In this document: one piece after another, positions 33,593 through 44,760 of the stretch
Layout of the letters: the number at the start of each line of letters is the position of its first letter
Numbering within the stretch: position 1 is the first letter of the stretch
Source: Adiantum capillus-veneris
Lineage: Eukaryota > Streptophyta > Polypodiopsida > Polypodiales > Pteridaceae
Assembly (NCBI GenBank): GCA_014529385.2
Contig: CM043959.1
Location: 11,064,809 to 11,128,808, forward strand
Direction of reading: 5' to 3'
Length of the DNA: 64,000 bases
Translations under genes and position numbers: made by a program
Notes under the pieces: generated by a model
The model's input: the letters and a program-made list of their open reading frames with translations, nothing else
The model's database searches: none
What the model was told of the DNA's origin: nothing

Positions 33593-34461
33593 TCACAAAC
33601 TTCATTAGCTTCCTTCAACACCTTTATCGTAAATAAGGGAGTTATATCATAGCCATCTTCATCGTAGAATTTAGTCAGGGTCACCTCATTCACATGCACA
33701 TCCAGAGTGGCCAGTATTTGATCCCATCCAAAGGGTTCAAATAACTCCTCTGGAAAAGGCTCTGGAATATATGTCTCATCTTCTATTGAACGCTCTAGGA
33801 TGCAATCTTGCTTTCTAAGACTTCCACTCTTAGGAGCTCCGTACATCCAAATGTGCGCTTTGCTTTCCAAATCAGTTGTGGAGTTTAAGTCTTCCCTCGG
33901 GGTTCGCACTACATCTTTATAACTATGATCTTTGACACTGATTTTTGTTGTGACCTCTTTGTGTCTCAAGTAGATATAGTCATGGCCCCAGTCTTGTACC
34001 ATTTTGAGCTGATGCATGAATGGTCTGCCTAATATGATGTCAAAGTTGCTGCTCTTGTCAAAATTCATTATGGCAAAGGTGTGCTCATCCTCTATGCCAC
34101 ACGAGGATACAATGATTTGTTCAAATATTCCAATCGGTTTCTCCGTGTATCCATCCGCTAATTGTAGTTTCATTCGAGTTTTCCTAAGAGCAAGCTTTGC
34201 CCATTTTTTCCATATCTCTTTGGTTGCAATGGAAATTCCTGCCCCACTATCTAATATAGCAACCGTCTTTACTCCCTTGTACTCAAGTGGTAAGGTGGCG
34301 TTTTCTTCTTCTCCTTCACAGTAGTCACCAACCTTATTTACTGGTACTGGCTTTGTCTGTGGTTTCTTAGGCAAGGTGTCATCCATTCTTTCATATGCAA
34401 GTTGGTCATGTGAAGGGATTTTCAGCCCATGTTTTCGAGGTGTTTGCCCATTTGGCCCCAT
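33526..34461 (-). CDS. pol: aspartic protease of the composite element
   Basis: 311 open codons. Residues 66-80 read TVAILDSGAGISIAT, an intact D-S-G active site (Asp codon at 34249-34251). FDIILGRPFMHQL is the second conserved block. The region after residue 170 is an acidic, unassigned extension (SKAHIWMYGAPKSG, EPFPEELFEPFGW). This is one of the best-preserved frames in the composite. A gag-pro product could mature gag while RT and integrase come from another element. Confidence 0.85.
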   Translation of the reverse strand: MGPNGQTPRKHGLKIPSHDQLAYERMDDTLPKKPQTKPVPVNKVGDYCEGEEENATLPLEYKGVKTVAILDSGAGISIATKEIWKKWAKLALRKTRMKLQLADGYTEKPIGIFEQIIVSSCGIEDEHTFAIMNFDKSSNFDIILGRPFMHQLKMVQDWGHDYIYLRHKEVTTKISVKDHSYKDVVRTPREDLNSTTDLESKAHIWMYGAPKSGSLRKQDCILERSIEDETYIPEPFPEELFEPFGWDQILATLDVHVNEVTLTKFYDEDGYDITPLFTIKVLKEANEVCECVKAENVRQIATSWSMMPKCT

Positions 34462-35315
34462 AGATGCGGCCTAATTTTTAGTAGCTCTGAGAGATAAAGT
34501 GTGCATTGTATAGGAGAAGACATCAATTCATGCAAGCTCTTGGTATCCATCATTTTTGGTGTGGCTTTCCATTGAGAAGGTACCATTTTAACCTCCGATT
34601 TCGTTTCAATTTCTCCTATGAAAGATGGCAACGTCTTTAGGGAGTGTGGTCTACTCTCTTCAGATGTGACAGAACCAACATCACCATATAGAGATCTTAT
34701 ATCCCCCGAGAAAAATTTGTGATCCAAGTTTATCTCAGGAATAGGTAGGTGCTAACTGTAAGGTAGCACTACCATCGTTTCGGTTTTTGATTGATTCCCA
34801 CAAGGATTGTGGCCACGGTTCTTCTACCTCCGAAATAGGCATCACTGCTTGTGAGCCCACCCCATCTATGGTATTGGCTACTTCCCTTGTATCTAAAGGT
34901 GCCTCAACTCCTTGTCTCTGTTTACAATAACCTGGCTCTCCAATTCTTGGACTTTATCGCGGATTAGCACCTCCGTTTTTGGAGCATCTGAAACATGTGG
35001 TTCCATAAGAGCTTGGGCGTTCTAGATGAGCTACTTGCACATTTGCAACCTCTCTTTTACATACCCTAGATGAGCGTACGTTAGCCATCTATCCTCTTGG
35101 GTTTGGTTGGGTTTTAGCCTAGCTTCATAAGCTTTCAAGATCCCATCCAAAGGTTCAAACACTTTGTCGACCAAGTCTGAACCTCCCGAGTTAGTCTTTG
35201 ACTCTTTAGGTCCCTTTGTGTTTTTGTTCCTTTCTTGATCTTGTCTAATCTGCTCTCTTGTTTGATTCATTTCAGTTTCCAAAGCCACCTTCTCCTTTAG
35301 CCTCTTCAATATCAT
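34422..35315 (-). pseudogene. gag-protease linker, broken
   Basis: Frames 35315-35031 (charged: ERNKNTKGPKESK, then AYEARLKPNQTQEDRWLTYA) and 34727-34422 lie between the zinc knuckles and the protease, with stops at about 34750-35030. The first looks helical and charged. No domain is recognised. Confidence 0.5.
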
Positions 35316-35321
35316 TTTGTC

Positions 35322-35701
35322 TCATCTGCCTTTCCATGATCTTCTTCCGAAGGTTCTCACCGATTTGTTCTCAAATTCTGTTTGAATAGGCAATGTGGCT
35401 TTTTCAATTGGTTTGTTTTTGACAACTTCTTGAGCTTGAGCTCGAGTCATCACCTTTAAAGGAATGGCGGGTTCTACCTCGGATCCACTTGAAGAAGGCA
35501 TTACGCCTACAACATTCATTGTTGCTTTCCCTTTGTAGTCTGGATTTTTAGCACAGTGTTGCGTAGATGGTCTATACCACAACGTTCATAGACTACAAAT
35601 AATTCAATTTGTAGACCCTTTTTTGGACAACTTAGTGCCCAATGATCACCTCCACACTCATAGCATGGACCTTCTTGTTTCATAGCTGGTGATCCAATCA
35701 A
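35322..35701 (-). pseudogene. gag: second gag zinc knuckle and linker
   Basis: CYECGGDHWALSCPKKG near 35660 is a C-x2-C-x3-H-x4-C knuckle, one residue shorter than the usual CCHC spacing. A possible third, incomplete finger (YERCGIDHL) follows. The frame changes near 35580. Downstream reads VMPSSSGSEVEPAIPLKVMT. Confidence 0.7.
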
Positions 35702-35743
35702 TGGTTGGTCTTGCCTTGTGAGGATGTTCTTTGGACCATACTC

Positions 35744-37190
35744 CTATGAATGATTGGCTATGAACATGAGCGTATTTGCATCCATGGAGTACTGGTTTCT
35801 CATGGGTTGTGGCATATGCATTGGTTGAGCATAGTTGACTATCACTCTCCCATCATTCAAAAGTGGTGGTTGTTGCCCTAGCACACGTTGTGGCTTTGGC
35901 TGAGTACTACACCATGGAGTGGGATGATCCCCTCTGCAAGTATTGCATATCCTCAATTGAGGATGCCGTACATTTAGGTTTTTCTTGTAGCCTTGGTTTA
36001 TTCTTCTAGTCACCCCCTCGACCACTTGATCAATGATTGGTTCCCAAGGAGTTTGAACATCTTGCTTTGTAATGGGTTCGCTCTTTGGAGAAGAGGCACT
36101 ACTAGTCGTGTTGTCTGTATCTTCAGTCACCTCTCCGTAGGCCTTGCAATTGTCAACTAGATATAGAGCTTCTCTATTGACTTGGTTTAACGTTGTGCAT
36201 CCTTTCAAATGTAGGTCCTTTTTGAGAGTTTCATTCATCAAGCCCTCTATGACAAGAACTGACAATCTCTCATCTTGCGATAACTCTCTCACAGGACATC
36301 TATCAATGTATTGTTTGAAGCGAAGCAAAGCTTCCTTCACTGTTTCATTCACTTTTTGTTTGAAAGCATACATTTGGGACACTGTGTTATGTTTGATTCC
36401 CCTTTTTAAGAATTCCTCTACAAACTCTTGTAAGAGTCGTGCTATGTTTGGAAAATCATCTCTATTTAGTGGTTGGAACCAAGTCAAGGCTCTTCCTTCC
36501 AATGTCAACCCAAATCCCTCATATTGAGTATGGAAATCCGCAATCTGTTCAGCTCTCAAAACTTGTTTGAAGAGTGAGACATGAGCATATGGGTCCTTCG
36601 ACCCATCGTATTTTCTCTTGACACATTGAGCCACTTGATATGGTCTTAATCGTTGTGGTTCAGTCACAAGTCTAACCAAATCATTGTCTCTTGGAAAGAC
36701 ATCTCTTGTTTTCTCCTCTCGTCTTGGAGAAAATCCTGGCGGAATCCTCTCTGATATGCGCTCTGGCATTGTTTTTGGCTGAAAGTAAGTAGGAATCGGA
36801 GTACCCTTGTATGTGTATCTCTCTAAGTTCAATTGGATCGACAAGTTTGTACTCTCTTCCATACTTATCTACCATCAAAACTTGCACTCCGTGGGCATCT
36901 GTATATGTAAATGCATAGAGGTTCTTATGGGTGGTCAACTCTCTAGCATAGGGCTCTACACACTTGTAGAAGATATATGGATCCCCGTTTGTGAATCTAT
37001 ACAAGCCCCCATAAGTGTAATCTGTAAGCACTCTCATGGATTCATTCGCTTTGATGAATCTCACGTTCGGTTTGTTGATCAGAAGATGCCTCTCCTCTAT
37101 GTATTCTCCCAATCCCCCAGTTGTCGGCATTGCATCGGTTTTCATGTCTCTAAGTGGAGTAGAGAACCCTGGTGGTGGATGATTTGTCAT
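35744..37190 (-). pseudogene. gag: gag of the composite element
   Basis: It starts at ATG 37188-37190 (frame to 36681) and continues after one frameshift near 36810-36850 in the frame 36862-35744. The capsid-like gag domain is at residues 70-240 of the second piece: YDGSKDPYAHVSLFKQVLRA, LEGRALTWFQPLNRDDFPNI and LKRGIKHNTVSQMYAFKQKV. A knuckle, CNTCRGDHPTPWC, lies near 35930, again with three residues before His. The length (over 480 codons) is normal for Tat/Athila-type gag. One frameshift is the only serious damage. Confidence 0.85.
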
Positions 37191-37601
37191 GGTTAAGGCT
37201 CACTCAAAACTCTCAAGATAGTCTCTTACAATTCCACTTTGGCTAAGTGCAACTTATCCCTTTTTGCCCCTGATCAGGTCTCTCAAAAGTCAAGTTTGGT
37301 CTCTTGAAAATAGTTTGGGTACCTTAAAAGTTTGGATTTAGGATCTAGGTGTATGCTATTGCTCGCAAGCTTTTTTCCTAGCTATACCTGACTCAATTTG
37401 GAGTTGTGTATCAAAAGTTAGAGCACTTTTAGTGAACTGCACTTGAAACAGCACTCAAAACAATCTCACGACCAGAACACAGGAACTTTGGCTTGTATCT
37501 TGGTCTCCAGAAGGTATTTTTAGCTTAAACTTGAGATTTGGGATGTCCTCAAATATGTCTACAAGATCACCAAGTCAGATACCCCCACTATGCTGAGAGA
37601 T

Positions 37602-39455
37602 ACAGGGATCGCGATCCATGTTCCTGTCAAAAAAAAATTCTCCAAATTTTGACTGTGTGTAGACAAGGTCATATGCAAGCTATGTACCAATTTTCATCAA
37701 ATTCTGAGGTTGAGGTACATGGATCGCGATCCATGTTCAACCACATCTAGACTTGATCTCTTGGTAGCTTATTGCACTCTATGTCCACAAGCTAAATCTC
37801 AAATCTTTTTGGATTTGGACTTGTTTTGATAGGTCAAATTGCCAACACTAGGTCTGTACTGCGGTTTTCAGTGTGTCACTTGTTTTGCTCCCTTTTGATC
37901 CAAATTTGCTCAATTTTTTCCAAAATTGAACTTGGGGATATGTTTCTTTGTGTATGCAGTACTGATGTGGAAAGTTTCAACTCAAGCTGTCACTATGGGT
38001 ACATGGATCGCGATCTATCTTTGGAGCCCAAATTGACTTCTTTTGGTACCATCAGAATCAGCATGATTAGGAGGTCCTATGGTATCAAAATTTTTGAAAA
38101 TGGACCTTTGGATTGAAAGTTAGGTCAGTTATGTCACTTTGTCAAAGTACTTGGCAGTTCTGGGCTTTTGGCTTGGTTTTTGATATCCAAATTCACTTTT
38201 GAAAAGACCCCTAGACTCCTTGTGATGTGCTTTAGCTATGGTGCAAATATGGTATCAGTCTGTGAAAAAGGAACATGAATCGCGATCCATGTACCTATGT
38301 GTCAGATTGCAATGAAACTTGGCACACAGCTTCCCCTTGGTCTCCTTATCCCTACTATGTGGTTTTTGTGTGATTTGGACTTGTTTAGGTCAGGCAAAAG
38401 TCAATTCACAGGTCTATTTTAGGGTTTTCACCTTGAACAGTTTTTGGCTCTTTTCACCTACTTTTTGAACTTTTTTGACAAAATTTCCTTGGGGACTTTT
38501 GTTCACAATGGTCAAAAATTTCTCAAGGGTACATGGATCGCGATCCATGTTCCACCACTTTTGGATCTGAATTTTTGGTGTGCTGGTAGCTTATGATGTT
38601 TATAGCTTGCTCACCAAGAATTTTTGGATTTGGATCAATTTTGTGCTACCAAATTTGACTTCTACAATCTGTTGTGACAGTTTAGAGAATGTTTTGTTTT
38701 TGGCTCTTTAGACCACTTTTTACAACTTTTTTGCATATGGTTCCTTTGGGAAAAGTATTTGTCTATGTCTCAGCTACCTATTGCTCAAATCTCAGCCAAA
38801 AAAGACTTAAATTTTTTTTCATGAGGTACATGAGGTATATGGATCGTGATCCATGTTTGACCACATTTTGACATAAAACTTAGTCAGCTTGTAATCCATG
38901 TTATGGTGATACTCTTCGCCAAATCTTTTTGAATTTGGACAACTTTTTCCTAGTCAAAAGTGAGTTTTTATGTCTACCCTGTGGTTTTTGACTAGTTTAT
39001 GTATTTGGCTATTTTGATCAACTTTTCTCAATTTTTTGCTATAGTCCCTTTTGGCAAAGTTGTTCCAAATGATATCATGAATGTACTTGTCAAATATTAG
39101 CCCCAAATTCCAAAAAGGTACATGGATCGTGATCCATGTTCTGGCAACATTTTTTCATGAATTTTGTTATGTTGGTTCTTTATGCCCTGTAGAAGCCAAA
39201 TCTCACCCCTTTCTGAATTTGGATCCCAAAATCTCAAGATTTGCTCAATTTTGTGTCTGCAGTGCCTGTTTTAGTATTTTTGCCCTAACAGCCAATTCTG
39301 AAGTGATTTTTGAGTTTTTCTTTCAAGCAAACTTGAGCAGAGCAGTTTCCCACTGATGCTCACTGTAATTGGTCACTTTTCCTGTAACTGGTCACTTTAA
39401 TTGGTCACTTTTTACCAAAAATGGTTTTTTGGGGTACATGGATCGTGATCCATGT
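37602..39455. repeat. leader array 1: eight palindromes, ~283-bp spacing
   Basis: The core ACATGGATCGCGATCCATGT (a perfect 20-bp palindrome at 37717-37736 and 38531-38550) recurs with few changes at 37602, 38001, 38273, 38837, 39120 and 39436. Intervals from the second copy on are 284, 272, 258, 306, 283 and 316; the first interval is 115. Three right-hand copies have GATCGTGATC, a CpG-decay form. The spacers also share phrases such as TTTTTGGATTTGGA. It lies between the primer site and gag, i.e. in the RNA leader. Confidence 0.9.
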
Positions 39456-39972
39456 TCCTCCACAGATTCTTGTCAAACTTCTCAGATTGCTTCTAGAGAG
39501 TCTGATGATGCCCTTGATCACAATTTGGATCACTTTTGAGGTCTCTACCATCAAATTTTCAAAATTTCAGAGTTATGGTCATTTTTGCCAAATTATGGTT
39601 TTCGCCCTTTTTTCCCCCAATCTTTTAGCCCAAATTTGATGGTGGTAGTTTCTACTTACCCTACTCCTAATTACTGAAATAAACATGAAACCAAAACAAA
39701 CGAAACGGTACAAAATAAAGTCAAATAGAAAACAGAACAACACTCTGAAAGCATAGAGAAAACCAGAGAATGAAATGCTTTTGGCTATCTCACTCACAAC
39801 CCTCTTTACTTATCAAGAATAGGTCTATCAAGTCATCGACTTCTAGACTCTACCAAGCACTAAACCCCGTGTCTAGTTGCTTCACTGCTAAGGTGTAAAT
39901 GGAATGGAGAGACAAATCTTTAAAAAAGACGCTCTAAATAAGCACTAGGTCACTCACCATCTAAGGATCATA

Positions 39973-39990
39973 TCCCCGGCAATGGTGCCA
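39973..39990 (-). other. primer-binding site of the composite
   Basis: On the minus strand it reads TGGCACCATTGCCGGGGA, close to the TGGCGCCGTTGCCGGGGA type typical of Athila/Tat elements, one base from LTR C. Confidence 0.85.
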
Positions 39991-39991
39991 A

Positions 39992-40891
39992 TGTTAGCGG
40001 GTCGCACGACGAACGTTTGCAGCATAGCTTTCTGGCACTAACATAATGTCAATACTTAGGGAAAGTGACTCGGATGGGGTACGGAGACTCTATGAGATCG
40101 TCAATCTCACGAAGTGAACCTTAACAAGAAAACACACTAGCTCAACAAGAAAACCAACACTCAATGATCAAGGAAATCTGCCTATGTCCTTTCTCACAGC
40201 TCTAGGTCATCACGCCATTTTGGCACTCGAACGGACTCGAGATGCAACAAAACTTTAGGAGGAGGTCTAGGACACCTAGGGGCACTATCCTAGCAAGTGA
40301 CAAGGTACCAAAATCACGATCCGTCATGAAAAGGGTCCTGAAAACTGTAGCAGAACTATCCAGAACTGTCGTCCTATGGTCTAAGAACACTCTCCTATGG
40401 TCAAAACGACTAAAAACAGCGATTTAAGCACTCAAATTTGCAATTATAGCTCACAAATGCGTAGTCGCGAACCATAGCAAAACTGACAATGCTTACACTT
40501 AAATTAACGAGCAAAGAGAGAGGAACACAATGCAACTTTTGGATTTGAAAACTGATTACCTATCATTAGTTGCGTCGATTACAAATTGTTGCAGCTCGTA
40601 GCTTGAGCGTACGGTTTTTGAGCTCCCACTTCTTCTAGAGATAAGCCTTCTTTCACATTACAATTATTGACCTTTATACCTAGGGATTTCTAAATGGCCA
40701 TTGGTCGGTTCACATGTACCTTTACAATTGTCATTGTTGACAGAATTACATTTCAAGGAATTGACTCCTACTCTGGAATCAGGATTTACACAGAGTATTA
40801 CTACACTAGCTCAGCAAAATAATAAACTATAAATGTAATATCCGGCTACGTGTCTGGCCAGTTGGGCACCCATTTGATATGTCCTCAAACA
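39992..40891 (-). repeat. LTR C (5' LTR of the composite)
   Basis: 900 bp, paired with LTR A. It has a minus-strand TATAAAGG box at 40671-40678 and is followed by the target duplication GGCTC. Confidence 0.95.
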
Positions 40892-40896
40892 GGCTC

Positions 40897-41689
40897 AGTA
40901 CCATGTACTCTTCTTGTTCTATGCTAATTTCAACGCGAAAAATCTACAAAAGCGGTAATGTGGCATCACGGGGAAGAGACCAAAATGGCATTGTAACTCA
41001 ACAACCACTAACCCGATAGCTACAAGACTTGATAGGGGATTCATCCTAGGCTAGATGAACATGTCTATGTCCTCCTATATTGGTTTAGGTCAGATAGTAC
41101 CCTGACTTCTCAGAGCCTGCAGAATTCAATCTGGAACAAGTCGTCAGATTGGCACCAAAATTTGGGAGAGTAGGTGCTCCTCGAGGTTATCTACTAGCTC
41201 GTGTAATTGCCTCAATGGTCAAACTATTAGAAGTAGGTCAAACCATCAAGCTTGGATTTGGACACGCAAGCGTCATTTGGCTCCCAAGGCCAAACTGTGC
41301 GTCCGTTTGCCACCAAACTTCACGAGCATCATCGACATACCATCAACAACCAAAACATATGGTCAAACATCAAGGAAAATTGTTGCCGACCTCACAAAAA
41401 GACGCAATTTGAGCAACAAATTGCCAAAATTGATATCCATAAGGCCAAAGGCTACACTGAAGCCATGGAAAGGTTTCCTATTGCATCTACAAGCTTGAAT
41501 GATCGAGCTCAAGAAGAATCGTTGCGAAAATCCATCTCCAAATGCGAAAATCCATTTCAGAGCCTGAAATGCCAAAGAGGAAGTTTCTATGCTAAATTTT
41601 TGACTTTTTAAGTTGAAAAATAGCAATTAGAGCTTAGGGCACTAGCACACATCTTCCCCATGCATCAAAACTTAAATTTTACATTCTAG
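40897..41689. other. right flank of the composite, no gene recognised
   Basis: Overlapping short frames at 41149-41611 (+) contain no known motif. This DNA was contiguous with 25697-26292 before the composite inserted. Confidence 0.45.
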
Positions 41690-43409
41690 GCATCATACAC
41701 GTAGTCTGGCTGGCACTTCTATACACGCAGATGTTATTTTTTCCACACTAGCCTCTTCACCATGCATCATATAGCTCACCTACCAAGTCTCATGCAAATT
41801 GGACCACATTAAGCCACCATTTTAGCCAAAAACTGCTAAGTTGGAGTCCTCGGGAAAAATATGGACCTATCCATAAGAAAGAGGCTCCAAACTCAGAGAA
41901 ACTTCACACAAAGTATGCACATAGCATATTCATCATACCCTAATGCTCAAAATATTTATTTTACAAGATTAAACATCAAACATGTATGATGTCTAGACCT
42001 GTCTCATAAAGGAGTTCTGTCAACATTTTGGGTATCCAAACTTGTATATCATGGCACACATAGCCTCTACACCAATTTTGGACATATTTTGATCATCATA
42101 CTTCTCACTTTTCTAGTCAAAGAGTTGAAAATACCTTCTATGGACTTGGACACATGAACACTTATCCAAATTCATATTTTCACACATCATAGTAATGTAC
42201 ACATGATAAGCAAGCTATACATCAAGTTTGAGCCAAAAAAAGCCAGCCTAGACATCATACACGTATGATGTAGCCCCTTAAATTGACATGTTGTTGTGTT
42301 TCTGACAACCCCAACACTTTTACCACATCATTATCGGCTTGCCAGCAAATTTTCATCACATTTAGATATCATTTGACCTATAGTTACCCACAAGGAAAAA
42401 GTCTAGACACACAAACCCCATTCATGGCTTTTGACATCTATTTTCAAACTCAATTTCAAATTTGAGGCTATACACACCATGCAATGCTATGGACATCTTA
42501 TCCCATAAGTTTCAAGCAGTTTTGCATCAACTGACATCATATGTGTATGATGTCTATTCCCTCATATAGATACCAAACTCAACATTTTTCATCATAACCA
42601 TGTTCACCACATAGTATAAAATCCATATGTTCAATTTGGACTAGTTTGATCAAGCTTGTGACCACTTGGACCCCAAAATCAGAAAATATTGGCCTAAGAC
42701 ACAATCTATGGCTCCAGCCACTTGAATCCACCTCTAAATCAAAAATATGAGATGATCACAGAGTTACCCATCACCTGGGGATCCTAAAGGTCAAATTTGG
42801 GCCAAAAATCTCAAAAGAGACATCATACACATATGATGTCTCTAGAGGCCAAAGTGACCAATTTGAGAGATTTTTTCACTTCCAATGCCTTTATCACATC
42901 ATTCTTAGCTCACAACTCAAGTTCCATCAAGTTTCAAGTCTTTATACCCATCCAAACCTAAGTTTCAGAACTCAAGAGCTCTATACTCGATTTTTGTCTT
43001 CAAGCACATGAAAACATTTCCAAATCAAAATCTAATACCACATGAGTCTATGCAAAGCTAAACCCAGCTCTGGTACAAGTTTGAGCCCCTTTTGACAAAG
43101 TAGACATCATACGTGTATGATGTCTCCATAGCCTAAAGATGAACCTGAGAGCTAACTTGACCTATTCTAAGCCTTCATTACATGATCGTGTAAGGCACAT
43201 ATACCAAGTTTCATCCCATTTGAACCTCACTTGCTCAAAACTTAGCCAGAATCCAAATTGAAAGCCTGAAAGGAGTATAGTGGTCACAACTTGCCCAAAT
43301 GACATCTAAATTGAAATCCAGGCATACATCCATGATGTACATGATATCAGCATGTACATATGACAACTTGCCTCATTCTGAGCACTTAGACATCATACGC
43401 GTTGTGAGC
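41690..43409. repeat. array 2: palindromes at regular 279-286-bp spacing
   Basis: The core ACATCATACACGTATGATGT (9-bp arms around 2 bases) recurs at 41690 (half), 41973, 42252, 42534, 42820, 43104 and 43390 (left half only). Intervals are 283, 279, 282, 286, 284 and 286. Spacers share themes (CATCATAC, AAGTTT, CACTTG) but diverged strongly, while the palindromes stay recognisable. The array is cut in the middle of the last palindrome, at about 43400. Confidence 0.9.
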
Positions 43410-44740
43410 GGGATGGAAACACACAGAACGCCTCTATAACGACCCGACACACACTCTTGGGAAGATACACACACACACTATGGGGCACCACTCTGCTTAC
43501 ACAACATACCTGGCCGAGACAGGGAACACACAGATGGAGTGCGAGGAGAGAGACTATCCACTTGCCCACTCCACACAGACACACACACACACACACACAC
43601 ACACCCAAAAAACTCAGCTCAAAAGAGGAGAACTTTTGATAATTAGATACAAATGAGCTTGGGCCAACACCAATGGGGCAAACAGCTCACAAAATATGGG
43701 TAAAATGTTCTAGATACAATCACAAACTGGAGCAGCAGCTTCGCTCATAGGAGAAACTTACACAGCCAAAACAGCAGAAAAAGAGTGAGGAATTTGGCAA
43801 AATGGACAGCGCCATCGCATCCGGAACGGCCCAAAACCCCAGTCTACAATGTCAAAGTGCTCAAATCCGACCTCGAATGAGCAGTTTACGGCCAAAACAG
43901 GCTCCAAAAACCCTAAAAACACAGTTGCGGCTGTTCCTCCTCTTGTCTCCACGTTTTTTCTGGTCTTCTCTCTGTTTTTTCAGTTCCCACACTTAGCTTT
44001 ATTAGTTGGGCACCCTTGGCCTTTTAGATGACCTCAAACGGACCCCGAACAGGCCAAAAACTGACCTTTCAGTGCATAGTTGTCACCTTTTTGCATCATC
44101 TGCACACCTGGCACTCAGCTTTTCCCAATAATGCATCCCGCAACCACATGAAGTGGCCCCAAAAATTGGTCCTCATGATGAACTTTCTGCATAATTATCA
44201 CAAGAAAACACCCAAGTTGTGTCTGTACTCATCCACGTGCAAATATTGACCCCATTCGGCCTCCTGACGCCACTAGATGCCATCTGACGCACTCGCTTAT
44301 CTCATGTCGTCGGCCCGCGGATAGCTTTCTCGAGAATTTTTACCTGCTACCAACTCCTCATTATTGTAGAAAAAACACACTGGTACTGGTAACGATGAAA
44401 ATCGATGCACTATGTACACCTTGTCCTACCTGCACACATGTGGGCCCCACATAACCACCTGGCTCTGGAAAATGGGCAATCCTTTATACAATGCACCATG
44501 CATGGATATGTACATATGCACAATTCCTTGCTCCAAAAAACTCCTGACAGCGTGTGATGTCTCACAGCATAAATTTGCACTCAAATTGCACTTTGACCAC
44601 ATGCATAGCACACTTAGGCCCTAATTAGCTTATGTTTCAATTTTGAACTCATGGATAGCTAGAAGTTGATCAATTGCCATATTTTGTGAAAGTCGCTAAG
44701 TTTTGGAATTGGAGTGCGCACAGGATCAATAGAAGCTAGC
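43410..44740. other. unassigned; contains a (CA)n tract
   Basis: No coherent gene seen. A (CA)n run lies at about 43574-43602. The change in character at 43400 marks a junction with array 2. The frames at 43802-44031 have no recognisable motif. Confidence 0.45.
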
Positions 44741-44760
44741 AAAGAAGAAGAAACTTTACT

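Larger units (their letters stand above)
26293..40891 (-). mobile_element. composite three-LTR non-autonomous retrotransposon
   Basis: Three copies of a 0.9-kb LTR (A 26293-27192, B 27997-30504 with an insertion, C 39992-40891) alternate with two internal regions (27193-27996 and 30505-39991). The whole is flanked by GGCTC (26288-26292 and 40892-40896). Pyrimidine tracts right of A and B are minus-strand PPTs, and primer sites lie left of B and C, so everything is transcribed leftward. The large internal region encodes gag and PR, but I find no RT or INT. The TGGCACCATTGCCGGGGA primer site is of the Athila/Tat kind. Confidence 0.92.

Noticed and set aside
33078-36527. Plus-strand open frames across the composite
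   Set aside because: They are antisense shadows of the minus-strand gag and protease frames.
37602-43409. Regularly spaced repeats resembling a CRISPR array
   Set aside because: The unit spacing (~283 bp) is far too long, the spacers are related to each other, there are no cas genes, and the context is a plant retrotransposon.
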